DNA of 16,531 bases, from contig DFDV01000186.1 in assembly GCA_002369025.1 (NCBI GenBank), positions 1-16,531 of the forward strand, written 5' to 3'. Under the pieces are notes generated by a model that made no database searches, was not told the DNA's origin, and worked only from the letters and a program-made list of their open reading frames with translations. Positions 7,513 through 13,004 of this stretch are shown here, piece by piece. The first letter of the stretch is position 1, and each line of letters starts with the position of its first letter. The position numbers were made by a program, and so were the translations under genes. This DNA comes from Treponema sp. UBA3819. Lineage in GTDB: Bacteria; Spirochaetota; Spirochaetia; Treponematales; Treponemataceae.

Positions 7513-7518
7513 TTTCAG

Positions 7519-7809
7519 CTACTCCTTTTTCCGTGAAAGCTCCTGCTTTATGTCGGCGATGTTCGACTTTATCCAGCCAAGGTCGGACGAGAGCGCGGTG
7601 CTTACTTTCAGGTTCTCCAGCTGAATCGCGTTCACTTTCGCGCCGAGCGCGTCAATGTCCTTCGCGTTCTCGTCGATGTCCTTGCGCATCTCCTTTTTCT
7701 CGGCATCGGACGCGCCCTTGTCCTGACCGTATTTCACGAAAATCAGGATAAAGCCGAGAATTGTGGCGCATCCGCTCACCACGCTCACGATTGATGCAAA
7801 AGTACCCAT
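7519..7809 (-). CDS. Membrane-anchored coiled-coil protein, DUF2730-like (Mu gp25 position)
   Basis: The 96-residue product has one N-terminal membrane segment (about 5-26, IVSVVSGCATILGFILIFV) and then a charged coiled coil (DAEKKEMRKDIDENAKDIDAL onward), with no signal cleavage site. This layout, together with its place between the lysis genes and the small terminase, matches Mu gp25-type proteins of the DUF2730 family, whose role is unclear. AGTGAGG lies upstream of the ATG at 7809, overlapping the end of the preceding gene. A haemolysin XhlA-like protein is an alternative. Confidence 0.7.
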   Translation of the reverse strand: MGTFASIVSVVSGCATILGFILIFVKYGQDKGASDAEKKEMRKDIDENAKDIDALGAKVNAIQLENLKVSTALSSDLGWIKSNIADIKQELSRKKE

Positions 7810-7819
7810 TTTTTTTACC

Positions 7820-8287
7820 TCACTTGGTAACGAAAATTACCGCTCCCTCAATGACGCTAATCAGGATGATAACACCCGTAGTCGCCCGCCAGAACCGCGC
7901 CGCTTTTTTCTGCCTCAGATAAGATTGATTCAATGCGGCGTATTCGCTCCTCAATTCGTCCAGCAGTCCGCGCAATGTCCTGGCTTGTTCCGCTAATTCT
8001 ATCACCGACTTTTCCGAGTTCTCCAAGTCCTGTGATGCTTTCGTCAATTTCTGTTCGAGCAGACTGCACTTGTTCTGCCACTCCAGCGAGTCCGTCTGCA
8101 ACAGCATCGACTGTGTTCTGAGCAGATTCAATTCGCTCCTCATGCCGCTCAGCTCTTGCCGAATCATCGTCCTTTGCTCGCTGGTAAGCACAACCGCGCC
8201 AGAATCCGATGCCCATGCACAGAAGCAGAACGCAAAGCAGCACAAGGACAGTAACGAGCGTTTTTTTAGCCGTGACATACAGTTCAT
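7820..8287 (-). CDS. Secreted coiled-coil protein with C-terminal membrane segment (spanin-like, frame A)
   Basis: This 155-residue product has a basic N terminus, a hydrophobic signal-like segment (about 11-23, rich in cysteine) with a possible signal peptidase site AWA|S at 24-27, a long coiled coil (about 36-130) and a second membrane segment at 135-153 (GVIILISVIEGAVIFV). A signal plus a C-terminal anchor recalls unimolecular spanins, which bridge the outer and inner membranes at lysis, although no canonical lipobox is present. The ATG at 8287 overlaps the holin stop as ATGA, the same coupling as elsewhere in this operon. A second full reading frame of 144 codons overlaps it almost completely. 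Leucine is read mainly as CTG/TTG, which fits its neighbours. Confidence 0.6.
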   Translation of the reverse strand: MNCMSRLKKRSLLSLCCFAFCFCAWASDSGAVVLTSEQRTMIRQELSGMRSELNLLRTQSMLLQTDSLEWQNKCSLLEQKLTKASQDLENSEKSVIELAEQARTLRGLLDELRSEYAALNQSYLRQKKAARFWRATTGVIILISVIEGAVIFVTK

Positions 8288-8291
8288 GCAT
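7857..8291 (-). CDS. Type II membrane coiled-coil protein overlapping frame A (i-spanin-like, frame B)
   Basis: This frame starts at an ATG only four bases upstream of the frame A start and encodes 144 residues: MHELYVTAKK, one membrane segment (11-30, TLVTVLVLLCVLLLCMGIGF), then a charged periplasmic region with repeated coiled-coil text (HEERIESAQNTVDAVADGL, GRIEERIRRIESILSEAEKS). That is the layout of Rz-type inner-membrane spanins. The region between 8287 and 7857 is coding-like in both frames, with acceptable codons and heptad patterns in each. GGGGG lies seven bases upstream. Lambda Rz and Rz1 overlap in different frames in the same way. Either frame might be accidental, but both look real. 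Confidence 0.55.
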   Translation of the reverse strand: MHELYVTAKKTLVTVLVLLCVLLLCMGIGFWRGCAYQRAKDDDSARAERHEERIESAQNTVDAVADGLAGVAEQVQSARTEIDESITGLGELGKVGDRISGTSQDIARTAGRIEERIRRIESILSEAEKSGAVLAGDYGCYHPD

Positions 8292-8532
8292 CCTTTCCCC
8301 CGGTGTCATCATCAGAGCCGGAAAGCCCGAATTTCTTGTCGAGCCAGATAGAAACGTACACGGGCGTAAACAGAATGACGAATATCCCGCCCGTAAAGGT
8401 AATTTCGCCAATGGAAAGCCCGAACTCCTTTCCGGGGAACAGCACCGGCACAAAGCCGCGCAGAAGCGAGAGCGCACCAATCCACACGATTGCGAACACG
8501 ATGCCTTTTAACGAGGCCGACTTTGCTTTCAT
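8284..8532 (-). CDS. Holin-like membrane protein
   Basis: The 82-residue product has a basic start (MKAKSASLKG), two membrane segments (about 10-31 and 45-64), and a charged glycine/aspartate-rich tail. The ATG at 8532 overlaps the peptidase stop as ATGA, which is why it was preferred to the longer upstream start at 8583. It lies between an endolysin-like gene and the spanin-like frames, so a holin that times release of the endolysin is the natural reading. The sequence itself does not place it in a named holin class. Confidence 0.65.
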   Translation of the reverse strand: MKAKSASLKGIVFAIVWIGALSLLRGFVPVLFPGKEFGLSIGEITFTGGIFVILFTPVYVSIWLDKKFGLSGSDDDTGGKDA

Positions 8533-9182
8533 GCCTTTGCCCCCGGATTCTTCCGCACCAGATGCGCCATTTTGATGTCGCACCCGCAGAGCCTGATTTT
8601 TGCCGTAAAGTCTTCAAGCGGCATTTCGATGTCGTTCCCGTTATGGCTCGCATACTCCGTGCGGTAGTCGCCCCAGCTGTCGTCGATGATTAAGTGCGAC
8701 ACCTTTCCGTCATCGCCAGCCTTGTAGCCGACCGCCGCCACCACATGCCCGATTGTTCCTTTCCCTCCCGCCATGAATACGCCAGAAAGCACCGCCGCGC
8801 CGCCGTCTTGAATCGTCTGCACAATCTGTGAGAGCGTCCGCGACTCGCCCCAGTCCACCGCCGCGTCATTTTTTCCGATAACGCCACGCTCGCGCAGGTA
8901 CAGGTTCGTGCCGTAGGCAAGCACCGGATGCCACTCGTTGGGCGCGTACCGTCCGATGGGGTCTGTCCTGCGCCAGAACGAATCCACCCGCGCGTCCGCA
9001 AGGATAAAATGCATGAGCGCGTCTTCCGGCTGGCTGTACGCCTCCGTCGCCAGCGCGTCCACCGCATACCCCGCCGCAAGCAGGGCGGCAATCATCGCCG
9101 TCACGTTGCACGCGCCGTTGGGCTTCAGCCTGTTGTTCCGCTGTGTGTAGTAGGGCTTATGTTCAGAATTATTTTTTGTCAT
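8529..9182 (-). CDS. C39-like cysteine peptidase, probable endolysin
   Basis: The 217-residue product has the peptidase C39-like arrangement: YYTQRNNRLKPNGACNVTAM near the start with nucleophile Cys25, GTIGHVVAAVGY with catalytic His146, and LIIDDSWGDYRTEY with the third active-site Asp at 167 or 168. There is no signal peptide, so export would need the holin next door. C39-like and NlpC-type peptidases are used by phages to cut peptide stems of the cell wall, and the position at the head of the lysis cassette supports that. AGAGGAG precedes the ATG. A protein-processing peptidase is the alternative. Confidence 0.72.
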   Translation of the reverse strand: MTKNNSEHKPYYTQRNNRLKPNGACNVTAMIAALLAAGYAVDALATEAYSQPEDALMHFILADARVDSFWRRTDPIGRYAPNEWHPVLAYGTNLYLRERGVIGKNDAAVDWGESRTLSQIVQTIQDGGAAVLSGVFMAGGKGTIGHVVAAVGYKAGDDGKVSHLIIDDSWGDYRTEYASHNGNDIEMPLEDFTAKIRLCGCDIKMAHLVRKNPGAKA

Positions 9183-9215
9183 ACGCTATACTCCTCTGCA
9201 AAAAGAGTAGCAGAC

Positions 9216-9242
9216 AAAAAAAATCCCCAGCGAGTGCTGGGG
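9216..9242 (-). terminator. Rho-independent terminator after the ImmA-like gene
   Basis: On the minus strand CCCCAGC and GCTGGGG pair perfectly around a four-base loop and are followed by A and eight T. It lies six bases after the metallopeptidase stop codon and 34 bases before the endolysin start, so upstream transcripts should end before the lysis genes. Confidence 0.85.
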
Positions 9243-9247
9243 GGATA

Positions 9248-9793
9248 TTAGCTTATATTATTAATATTTTTTGCCCGATTGCTTAGAAGTTCAAAATCTT
9301 GCAATATTTGTTCCCAAGAAGGGTGTTGATATTTTGATGAACGACACTGATAGAAATCATTCTTATCAAGAATTGTAAGAATTCCAAAGATTGAAGAAAG
9401 AGGTTCCGAGACTCCTTCATTAGGATTCTCATCCTTTATCAAGGTTTCAACAACTAAATGTCCAAGTTCGTGTGCTATTATTATTCGAATTTGCTTTTCA
9501 TCAATTTCAGGATAATAAATAATATACAAATCGTTCCCGAAGTATTGCGCACAACCAAAATTAACATTAGCACCAGCTGGCATAGCAATACATTTAATTT
9601 GGAAACGGTCTTCTCCAATATGTTTACCAACCTTCTCTTCAACTGTTCGAATAACATGTGCTAGATACTGATATTTTATACCATCAGAAATATCTGCATA
9701 CAAAGCATTCATTGATTGTACAGTTTCCGCTTTAGTGTTAAATTGCTTTGCAATTGCAGTGATTTTTTCATCATTTAGTTTATAATCAACCAT
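9248..9793 (-). CDS. ImmA/IrrE-type zinc metallopeptidase
   Basis: The 181-residue product contains IIIAHELGHLVVE, the HExxH zinc motif at 108-112, with a likely third ligand glutamate at 126 or 130 (NEGVSEPL). This is the ImmA/IrrE (DUF955) class, whose members cut or release repressor proteins, as ICEBs1 ImmA cuts ImmR and Deinococcus IrrE cuts DdrO. The gene is AT-rich compared with the late genes on its left and is paired with a small unknown gene ending seven bases upstream. It could take part in induction by acting on the prophage repressor, or be a self-contained accessory pair. The repressor here is S24-type and may not need a protease. Confidence 0.8.
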   Translation of the reverse strand: MVDYKLNDEKITAIAKQFNTKAETVQSMNALYADISDGIKYQYLAHVIRTVEEKVGKHIGEDRFQIKCIAMPAGANVNFGCAQYFGNDLYIIYYPEIDEKQIRIIIAHELGHLVVETLIKDENPNEGVSEPLSSIFGILTILDKNDFYQCRSSKYQHPSWEQILQDFELLSNRAKNINNIS

Positions 9794-9799
9794 GAAGAA

Positions 9800-10072
9800 T
9801 TAACATCCTTTTTTATCCGAATTCACGCGAGCCATTTTCCAAGCTCCTATAAGGAACATTTGAACTGTTAGTTCGTATTTTTCTTCCAAGGCAATATCTT
9901 CGCCTTGTGAGAAAAAAGTCTTAGGATTTCCCATGCATTCATTCATACATTCAATCCTAAAGTCATAATCATTTGCTTCATATCGAGAAAAAGTATCTTC
10001 CAACAGAGCTCTTGTCTTACAGGCTGCAAGTGCACTGACCAAAACAGGTTTGGTTTCTGCTTTTTCCATCAT
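9800..10072 (-). CDS. Unknown 90-aa protein paired with the metallopeptidase
   Basis: The 90-residue product (MMEKAETKPVLVSALAACKT... ending WKMARVNSDKKGC) is soluble, slightly acidic, and has several cysteines (C18, two in IECMNECMG, and the last residue). I recognise no family. AGGAG precedes the ATG at 10072, and its stop is six bases before the metallopeptidase start, so the two are co-transcribed. A partner or substrate of the metallopeptidase is a guess from context only. Confidence 0.6.
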   Translation of the reverse strand: MMEKAETKPVLVSALAACKTRALLEDTFSRYEANDYDFRIECMNECMGNPKTFFSQGEDIALEEKYELTVQMFLIGAWKMARVNSDKKGC

Positions 10073-10089
10073 TTTGCTTTTCTCCTACC

Positions 10090-10168
10090 GCGCTTTTGCG
10101 CAGATTTTACTCCTAGTGCCGAACTATTATTCGGTCTTATATATATTCCCTGCGGACAACGGGAATAT
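10090..10168 (-). promoter_or_regulatory. Leader with three hairpins upstream of the 90-aa gene
   Basis: On the minus strand three inverted repeats follow one another: ATATTCCC with GGGAATAT (10168-10143), CCGAA with TTCGG (10134-10119) and GCGC with GCGC around AAAA (10101-10090). They lie between the candidate promoter at 10174-10202 and the ribosome-binding site. A structured leader, attenuator or small RNA would explain them. Confidence 0.35.
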
Positions 10169-10173
10169 CTTTT

Positions 10174-10202
10174 TGTATAGCAACCCCTTATTGCTACCAC
10201 AA
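10174..10202 (-). promoter_or_regulatory. Candidate sigma-70 promoter for the ImmA-like pair
   Basis: TTGTGG and TATACA are 17 bases apart on the minus strand, about 100 bases before the 90-aa gene. A dyad TATACC...GGTATA (about 10207-10226) lies just upstream and might bind a regulator. Between here and 10319 I see no gene. Confidence 0.45.
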
Positions 10203-10318
10203 TAGTATACCATATTTTCGGTATAATGCACATAAAAAATATATCATTTTTTATTACAATTCGTCTACATTTCAGAATCTCTGGAGCAGATATTATAATT
10301 CTTTTTTTGATATAGGTA

Positions 10319-10347
10319 TTGACAAAATCAAACAACCATGCTATTAT
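10319..10347 (+). promoter_or_regulatory. Strong sigma-70 promoter for the tiny membrane-protein genes
   Basis: TTGACA (10319-10324), a 17-base spacer and TATTAT (10342-10347) match the sigma-70 consensus closely. The first start codon is about 33 bases after the expected transcript start. Confidence 0.75.
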
Positions 10348-10385
10348 AAAATCATCAAGGGGAAATCCCAAGGAGGTGATTATGA

Positions 10386-10493
10386 GTGGCTAAAAAGAAA
10401 AAAAGATGGTCAAGAGCTGACAAACTCGCACTGATTGCAGTCGTGATTGGGTTTGTTCAGGTTGCCCTTGCCATCCTCGCACTGATGTTGTAA
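10386..10493 (+). CDS. Tiny 35-aa membrane peptide, type I toxin-like
   Basis: A GTG at 10386 opens 35 codons: a basic start MAKKKKRWSR, then one membrane segment (DKLALIAVVIGFVQVALAIL) to the end. AAGGAGGTGAT (10370-10380) is an 11-base perfect anti-16S match, nine bases from the GTG; a closer ATG at 10382 would make only M-S-G before TAA. Short basic, single-span peptides of this kind are typical of type I toxins and of Firmicutes 'holin-like toxins'. A candidate antisense promoter faces it from 10560. The role is inferred. Confidence 0.6.
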   Translation: MAKKKKRWSRADKLALIAVVIGFVQVALAILALML

Positions 10494-10524
10494 AACATCG
10501 GACAGGCTCTCGGAGAGAGTGCCT
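10398..10524 (-). ncRNA. Putative antisense RNA to the tiny membrane peptide
   Basis: A transcript from the promoter at 10560-10531 would begin near 10524, inside a stable hairpin, and run across the whole 35-codon gene. A short GTCA/TGAC stem followed by seven T (10404-10398) could end it. The end is weakly supported, and no direct evidence of transcription exists. Confidence 0.35.
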
Positions 10525-10545
10525 GTCCTTATGATAGATTTTTTT
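10500..10545 (+). terminator. Hairpin after the first tiny gene
   Basis: GGACAGGC pairs with GCCTGTCC, with an inner CTCT/AGAG, and a seven-T run follows ten bases later. The gap to the T run makes termination partial at best. The same hairpin would form at the 5' end of the proposed antisense RNA. Confidence 0.5.
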
Positions 10546-10560
10546 ATAAGGAGATGTCAA
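10531..10560 (-). promoter_or_regulatory. Candidate antisense promoter
   Basis: On the minus strand TTGACA (10560-10555) and TATCAT (10536-10531) are 18 bases apart, a good sigma-70 match with no protein-coding gene of its own downstream. Confidence 0.5.
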
Positions 10561-10563
10561 GTT

Positions 10564-10662
10564 ATGCTTAACCGCTTTGAAAAACTTATGGTAACATTCA
10601 TCGTTCTTCAGTGCATAACAATTGCGCTGACCATTGTTTCGATAATAGTAAAAGTGAGGTAA
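10564..10662 (+). CDS. Second tiny membrane peptide, 32 aa
   Basis: The ATG at 10564 follows AAGGAG by ten bases. The 32-residue product is MLNRFEKLMV, then one membrane segment (TFIVLQCITIALTIVSIIV) and a basic end KVR. This resembles the short holin-like toxin peptides of Firmicutes, which have a short N-terminal segment, one span and a basic tail. It is related in form, not in clear sequence, to the 35-aa peptide 70 bases upstream. The next gene starts two bases after its stop. Confidence 0.55.
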   Translation: MLNRFEKLMVTFIVLQCITIALTIVSIIVKVR

Positions 10663-10663
10663 T

Positions 10664-10861
10664 ATGCCAGAACAAAAAAAATCCAGCCACGGCGGAGCCC
10701 GAGAAGGTGCAGGACGACCAGCTTCTGGAGACCCTACAAAGAAATTCTCCATGGCTGCCAAAACATCAGAGTATGAACTTATCAGCCAAGCAGCAAAACA
10801 AGCCGGAAAAACCATAAGCCGCTACCTGGTAGATCTAGCCCTAAAAGACATCAACGCTTAG
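10664..10861 (+). CDS. Small GAGRP-motif protein, ribbon-helix-helix-like
   Basis: The 65-residue product begins MPEQKKSSHGGAREGAGRP, a motif common at the start of small phage and plasmid proteins, and continues with a ribbon-helix-helix-like part (FSMAAKTSEYELISQAAKQA, then GKTISRYLVDLAL). Proteins of this form bind DNA as dimers and often regulate their own operon. It starts two bases after the second tiny peptide and is followed by a terminator, so it may repress the tiny-peptide promoter. Confidence 0.75.
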   Translation: MPEQKKSSHGGAREGAGRPASGDPTKKFSMAAKTSEYELISQAAKQAGKTISRYLVDLALKDINA

Positions 10862-10869
10862 CACATCAG

Positions 10870-10895
10870 CCCCGCACCACTTGCGGGGTCTTTTT
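10870..10895 (+). terminator. Rho-independent terminator after the GAGRP-motif gene
   Basis: CCCCGC and GCGGGG form a six-pair stem with a seven-base loop, followed by TCTTTTT. It separates this operon from the convergent repressor gene ending at 10900. Confidence 0.85.
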
Positions 10896-10899
10896 ATCC

Positions 10900-11553
10900 T
10901 TACATCCCCAATCTCGACACAACCCCCCGCACAAGGTACAGCGCACGCAAATCCTCTTTTTTTACGTTGGTGTCGCCAGCGTAAGCAGGGTTAATAGACC
11001 TCAGAATAATGTATTCTTCCGTTTTGCCGGGGTGGACGGTTTTTACTACGCGCCAGGCGTTGGTGATTACCAGGTAGATTTCGCCCCAGAGAATCTGGTC
11101 GCAGGTTACGGCCTGGCTCACGGCAATGACGTCGCCGTTGGAGATTTTGGGCTCCATGCTCGAACCGTACACAGGAAAACACGCAATGCAGTCTTTGAAG
11201 CCTGGAATGGAAAGCACTCCCGCAGGCGTTTCTTCCTTAAGGTCCAGCGATTCTGCAATGTGCGCCATAACGTCTATGTCGTAGAAGGGAATGCCCGCCG
11301 CTTCTTCTCCGTCTTGAGGGATGATTTGTAGAGGAGCTGATTCTGTATCGGGATTACCTTCACCAGTAAGTAACCAGCGTGCATCAACATTGAATTTTGT
11401 AACAAGAGATTTCATCAACCCTTTTGGGGCTTCTCTTGAACCGTTTTCTACACTTGCGACAGTTGCAGTCGAAACTTCAAGTTTTTCTGCAAACTCTGCC
11501 TGTGTCATACCGTTCTTTTTACGGATATTTTTTAGTTGTTCTGATATTTCCAT
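10900..11553 (-). CDS. Prophage repressor, HTH plus S24/LexA-type domain
   Basis: The 217-residue product keeps the prophage silent. Residues 5-60 are an XRE-type helix-turn-helix (GMTQAEFAEKLEVSTATVASVENG). The C-terminal half is an S24 domain with PVYGSSMEP (nucleophile Ser132) and RVVKTV (Lys171 as the base). An Ala-Gly pair at 86-87 could be the self-cleavage site, though it lies 46 residues before the serine, further than in LexA or lambda CI. If cleavage occurs, DNA damage would induce the phage. The gene faces three 15-bp operators and the early promoter. AAGGA lies upstream of the ATG at 11553. This is the lambdoid/BcepMu style of control, unlike the Mu c repressor. Confidence 0.9.
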   Translation of the reverse strand: MEISEQLKNIRKKNGMTQAEFAEKLEVSTATVASVENGSREAPKGLMKSLVTKFNVDARWLLTGEGNPDTESAPLQIIPQDGEEAAGIPFYDIDVMAHIAESLDLKEETPAGVLSIPGFKDCIACFPVYGSSMEPKISNGDVIAVSQAVTCDQILWGEIYLVITNAWRVVKTVHPGKTEEYIILRSINPAYAGDTNVKKEDLRALYLVRGVVSRLGM

Positions 11554-11571
11554 TAAAAATCCTTGACAGTA

Positions 11572-11586
11572 ATTACAAATTGTAAT
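11572..11586. promoter_or_regulatory. Repressor operator O1
   Basis: ATTACAAATTGTAAT is a perfect palindrome about a central A, located in the leader of the repressor gene 19 bases before its ATG. Bound repressor here could block its own transcript. Confidence 0.7.
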
Positions 11587-11613
11587 CTTTTTGTTAAAAT
11601 CCTCACATTTTGC

Positions 11614-11641
11614 TTGACAAATTACATAATGTAATTATAAT
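11614..11641 (+). promoter_or_regulatory. Early rightward promoter
   Basis: TTGACA (11614-11619) and TATAAT (11636-11641) are both perfect, with a 16-base spacer that holds operator O2. It drives the Ner-like to transposase operon. Confidence 0.85.
11621..11635. promoter_or_regulatory. Repressor operator O2
   Basis: ATTACATAATGTAAT is a perfect palindrome filling the spacer of the early promoter, so binding would exclude RNA polymerase there. Confidence 0.75.
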
Positions 11642-11661
11642 TACAAATTGTGATAAGTTAA
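11634..11661 (-). promoter_or_regulatory. Candidate repressor promoter overlapping the early promoter
   Basis: On the minus strand TTAACT (11661-11656) and TATAAT (11639-11634) are 16 bases apart. The -10 box shares bases with the rightward -10 box, so the two promoters cannot be occupied together. Confidence 0.6.
11640..11654. promoter_or_regulatory. Repressor operator O3
   Basis: ATTACAAATTGTGAT has one mismatch from the O1 palindrome. It lies in the spacer of the leftward promoter and touches the rightward -10 box, so it may be the weaker, later-filled site. Confidence 0.7.
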
Positions 11662-11693
11662 CAAGTACACTTTCAAGTTTTTCTAGGGGAACA

Positions 11694-11753
11694 ATGAAAA
11701 TGTACAAATCAACTAATCAGTATATCGACAAAAAAGGAGGAAAAGAAGAGTGA
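11694..11753 (+). CDS. 19-aa leader peptide
   Basis: AGGGGAACA precedes an ATG at 11694 that opens 19 codons (MKMYKSTNQYIDKKGGKEE) and ends at a TGA overlapping the GTG of the next gene as GTGA. The ribosome-binding site of that next gene lies inside this frame, so its translation could affect the Ner-like gene. It may be chance. Confidence 0.35.
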   Translation: MKMYKSTNQYIDKKGGKEE

Positions 11754-12079
11754 AAAGCCAAAAGACAATGACTGATGAAGAGCTCAAAGAATTCATCGCT
11801 CAGAAAATTGCTGAAAAGAAAGCTGCTGCAATTGCTCGTGCCTCTAAGAAAATCACACCCGAACAGGGCTTGTACATCAAGTACAGATTGAAGTGCATGG
11901 GAACAACAAGTGCAGATATTGCATTTGAAGTTGGTTGCTCAAAACAGAATGTTTGCAACGTTCTTTCCGGCAAATCACACAGCCAGCGCATAGAACGTGC
12001 AGTTGCATCCCGCCTGGGCTACAAAAGCTGGAACGACATGGTAACCGAACTGAGGGCAATGCGGGAGATGGCGGCATGA
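11750..12079 (+). CDS. Ner-like early regulator with helix-turn-helix
   Basis: The 109-residue product starts at a GTG preceded by a strong GGAGG. After a lysine-rich N terminus comes a helix-turn-helix at about 51-73 (GTTSADIAFEVGCSKQNVCN) followed by VLSGKSHSQRIERAVASRLGY, the DNA-binding and partner-recognition pattern seen in Mu Ner-type and similar phage regulators. As first gene of the early operon, divergent from the repressor, it occupies the Ner position; Ner lowers early and repressor transcription during lytic growth. Functional assignment is by position and motif. Confidence 0.75.
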   Translation: MKSQKTMTDEELKEFIAQKIAEKKAAAIARASKKITPEQGLYIKYRLKCMGTTSADIAFEVGCSKQNVCNVLSGKSHSQRIERAVASRLGYKSWNDMVTELRAMREMAA

Positions 12080-12561
12080 CAGATTTTGAGGATTTGAAAT
12101 GTTTCTGCAAAGGGTGTGCTGAAATTACAAATGGATGCAGTGCGCGACGGATATTTGGCAACGGCGGAGAAGCTGAATCTTCGGTTTTCCTCTGTGAGCA
12201 GGCTCTTGCCAAAAAGTGCAGGTTCGGTGAGTTAATACATAAATCGTATTCTGCACTTCGCCAATGTACGCCCGAAGCAGTGCGGGATTTGTGTTATCAA
12301 GTAGTGAATCAGGCGTTAGACCAATCAAAAGTACCCGAAAGAATGTGCGATTCAGACGGAATAACTGCCGTTTTGTTACTGGCATCGCGGGCTTTTCTGG
12401 AGACTGCGCAAGCACTTGCTTACGCTTTGAATTCAAAAGGTATCCCTCAAGGATGGCTTGAAGTTCTTGAGCAATCGTTGTCTCGTACATGGTTCAATTG
12501 TGAGAATTGTAGTACGGAACGCTACGAGCGGTCAAGGGGAAAAAAACAGGTGAAGGCATGA
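12076..12561 (+). CDS. Cysteine-rich early protein of unknown function
   Basis: The 161-residue product starts at an ATG that overlaps the previous stop as ATGA. The first 22 residues hold four cysteines (C9, C11, C14, C21), and a CENC pair lies near the end, so a zinc site joining the two ends is possible. The middle is helical (AVRDLCYQVVNQALDQSK, then ITAVLLLASRAFLETAQALA). No family is recognised. It lies early in the operon with other small genes, as host-takeover genes often do. Confidence 0.7.
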   Translation: MTDFEDLKCFCKGCAEITNGCSARRIFGNGGEAESSVFLCEQALAKKCRFGELIHKSYSALRQCTPEAVRDLCYQVVNQALDQSKVPERMCDSDGITAVLLLASRAFLETAQALAYALNSKGIPQGWLEVLEQSLSRTWFNCENCSTERYERSRGKKQVKA

Positions 12562-12824
12562 GTGACCGGACGGAGGAATGCCGCAAGGCGCGCGTGCTGG
12601 AATCAATGGCGGGCGTGATAGCGGCGAACTGGGACGGCTATGCGCTCAAAGAGAACGTCCCCGGCTACGCGCAGGGAGGAAAGGGCATAGAGAGCGTGGG
12701 CATCTTCCGCAGGCACAGGCTGCTTGCAGTGCGCCTTGTGGACGCGGAGTGCGGCACGGAACAGCTGATGCGAGACATCGTGGGGGTGTTCCGCGCGGCG
12801 CGGGAGAAGGAGCGGAAGGCATGA
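12558..12824 (+). CDS. Unknown 88-aa early protein
   Basis: The 88-residue product (MSDRTEECRKARVLESMAGV... GYAQGGKGIESVGIFRRHRL... ) starts with an ATGA overlap on the previous gene and ends with one on the next. GC content is much higher than in the flanking genes. It looks like a small alpha/beta protein. No family is recognised. Confidence 0.65.
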   Translation: MSDRTEECRKARVLESMAGVIAANWDGYALKENVPGYAQGGKGIESVGIFRRHRLLAVRLVDAECGTEQLMRDIVGVFRAAREKERKA

Positions 12825-13003
12825 GAGCGGATGATTTCGTGGATGCGGTGCAGGAGATGCGGGATTTGCAGAAGGCGTACTTCTCGACCAGAGATCCGTC
12901 ACTGCTGCACCGGGCAAAGTTCGCTGAGCAGCACGTTGACAGGCTACTCAGTGAATACCATCAGGAAAACGGGCGACAGCCCGAACTATTTGGGAGGTGC
13001 TGA
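12821..13003 (+). CDS. Unknown 60-aa helical early protein
   Basis: The 60-residue product (MRADDFVDAVQEMRDLQKAY... LLHRAKFAEQHVDRLLSEYH...) is a charged helical hairpin. The ATG overlaps the preceding stop as ATGA and its own stop ends one base before the next start. Longer readings in this stretch ignore the overlap chain and are less likely. No family is recognised. Confidence 0.65.
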   Translation: MRADDFVDAVQEMRDLQKAYFSTRDPSLLHRAKFAEQHVDRLLSEYHQENGRQPELFGRC

Positions 13004-13004
13004 T

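Noticed and set aside
6871..7536. 221-aa plus-strand frame
   Set aside because: It mirrors the terminase genes; its leucine- and arginine-rich text is typical of antisense frames.
10069..10371. 100-aa minus-strand frame whose stop overlaps the 90-aa gene as ATGA
   Set aside because: It starts at TTG with no ribosome-binding site, runs through the promoter and hairpin leader, and its translation has no recognisable pattern.
9183..11749. A phage end (attL/attR) between late genes and repressor
   Set aside because: The layout fits a BcepMu-like divergent genome, and no host-like gene or end-type repeats were seen in the gap.
12578..13003. 141-aa frame across two early genes
   Set aside because: The chain of ATGA overlaps at 12558 and 12821 defines two genes instead, and its first part is arginine-rich off-frame text.
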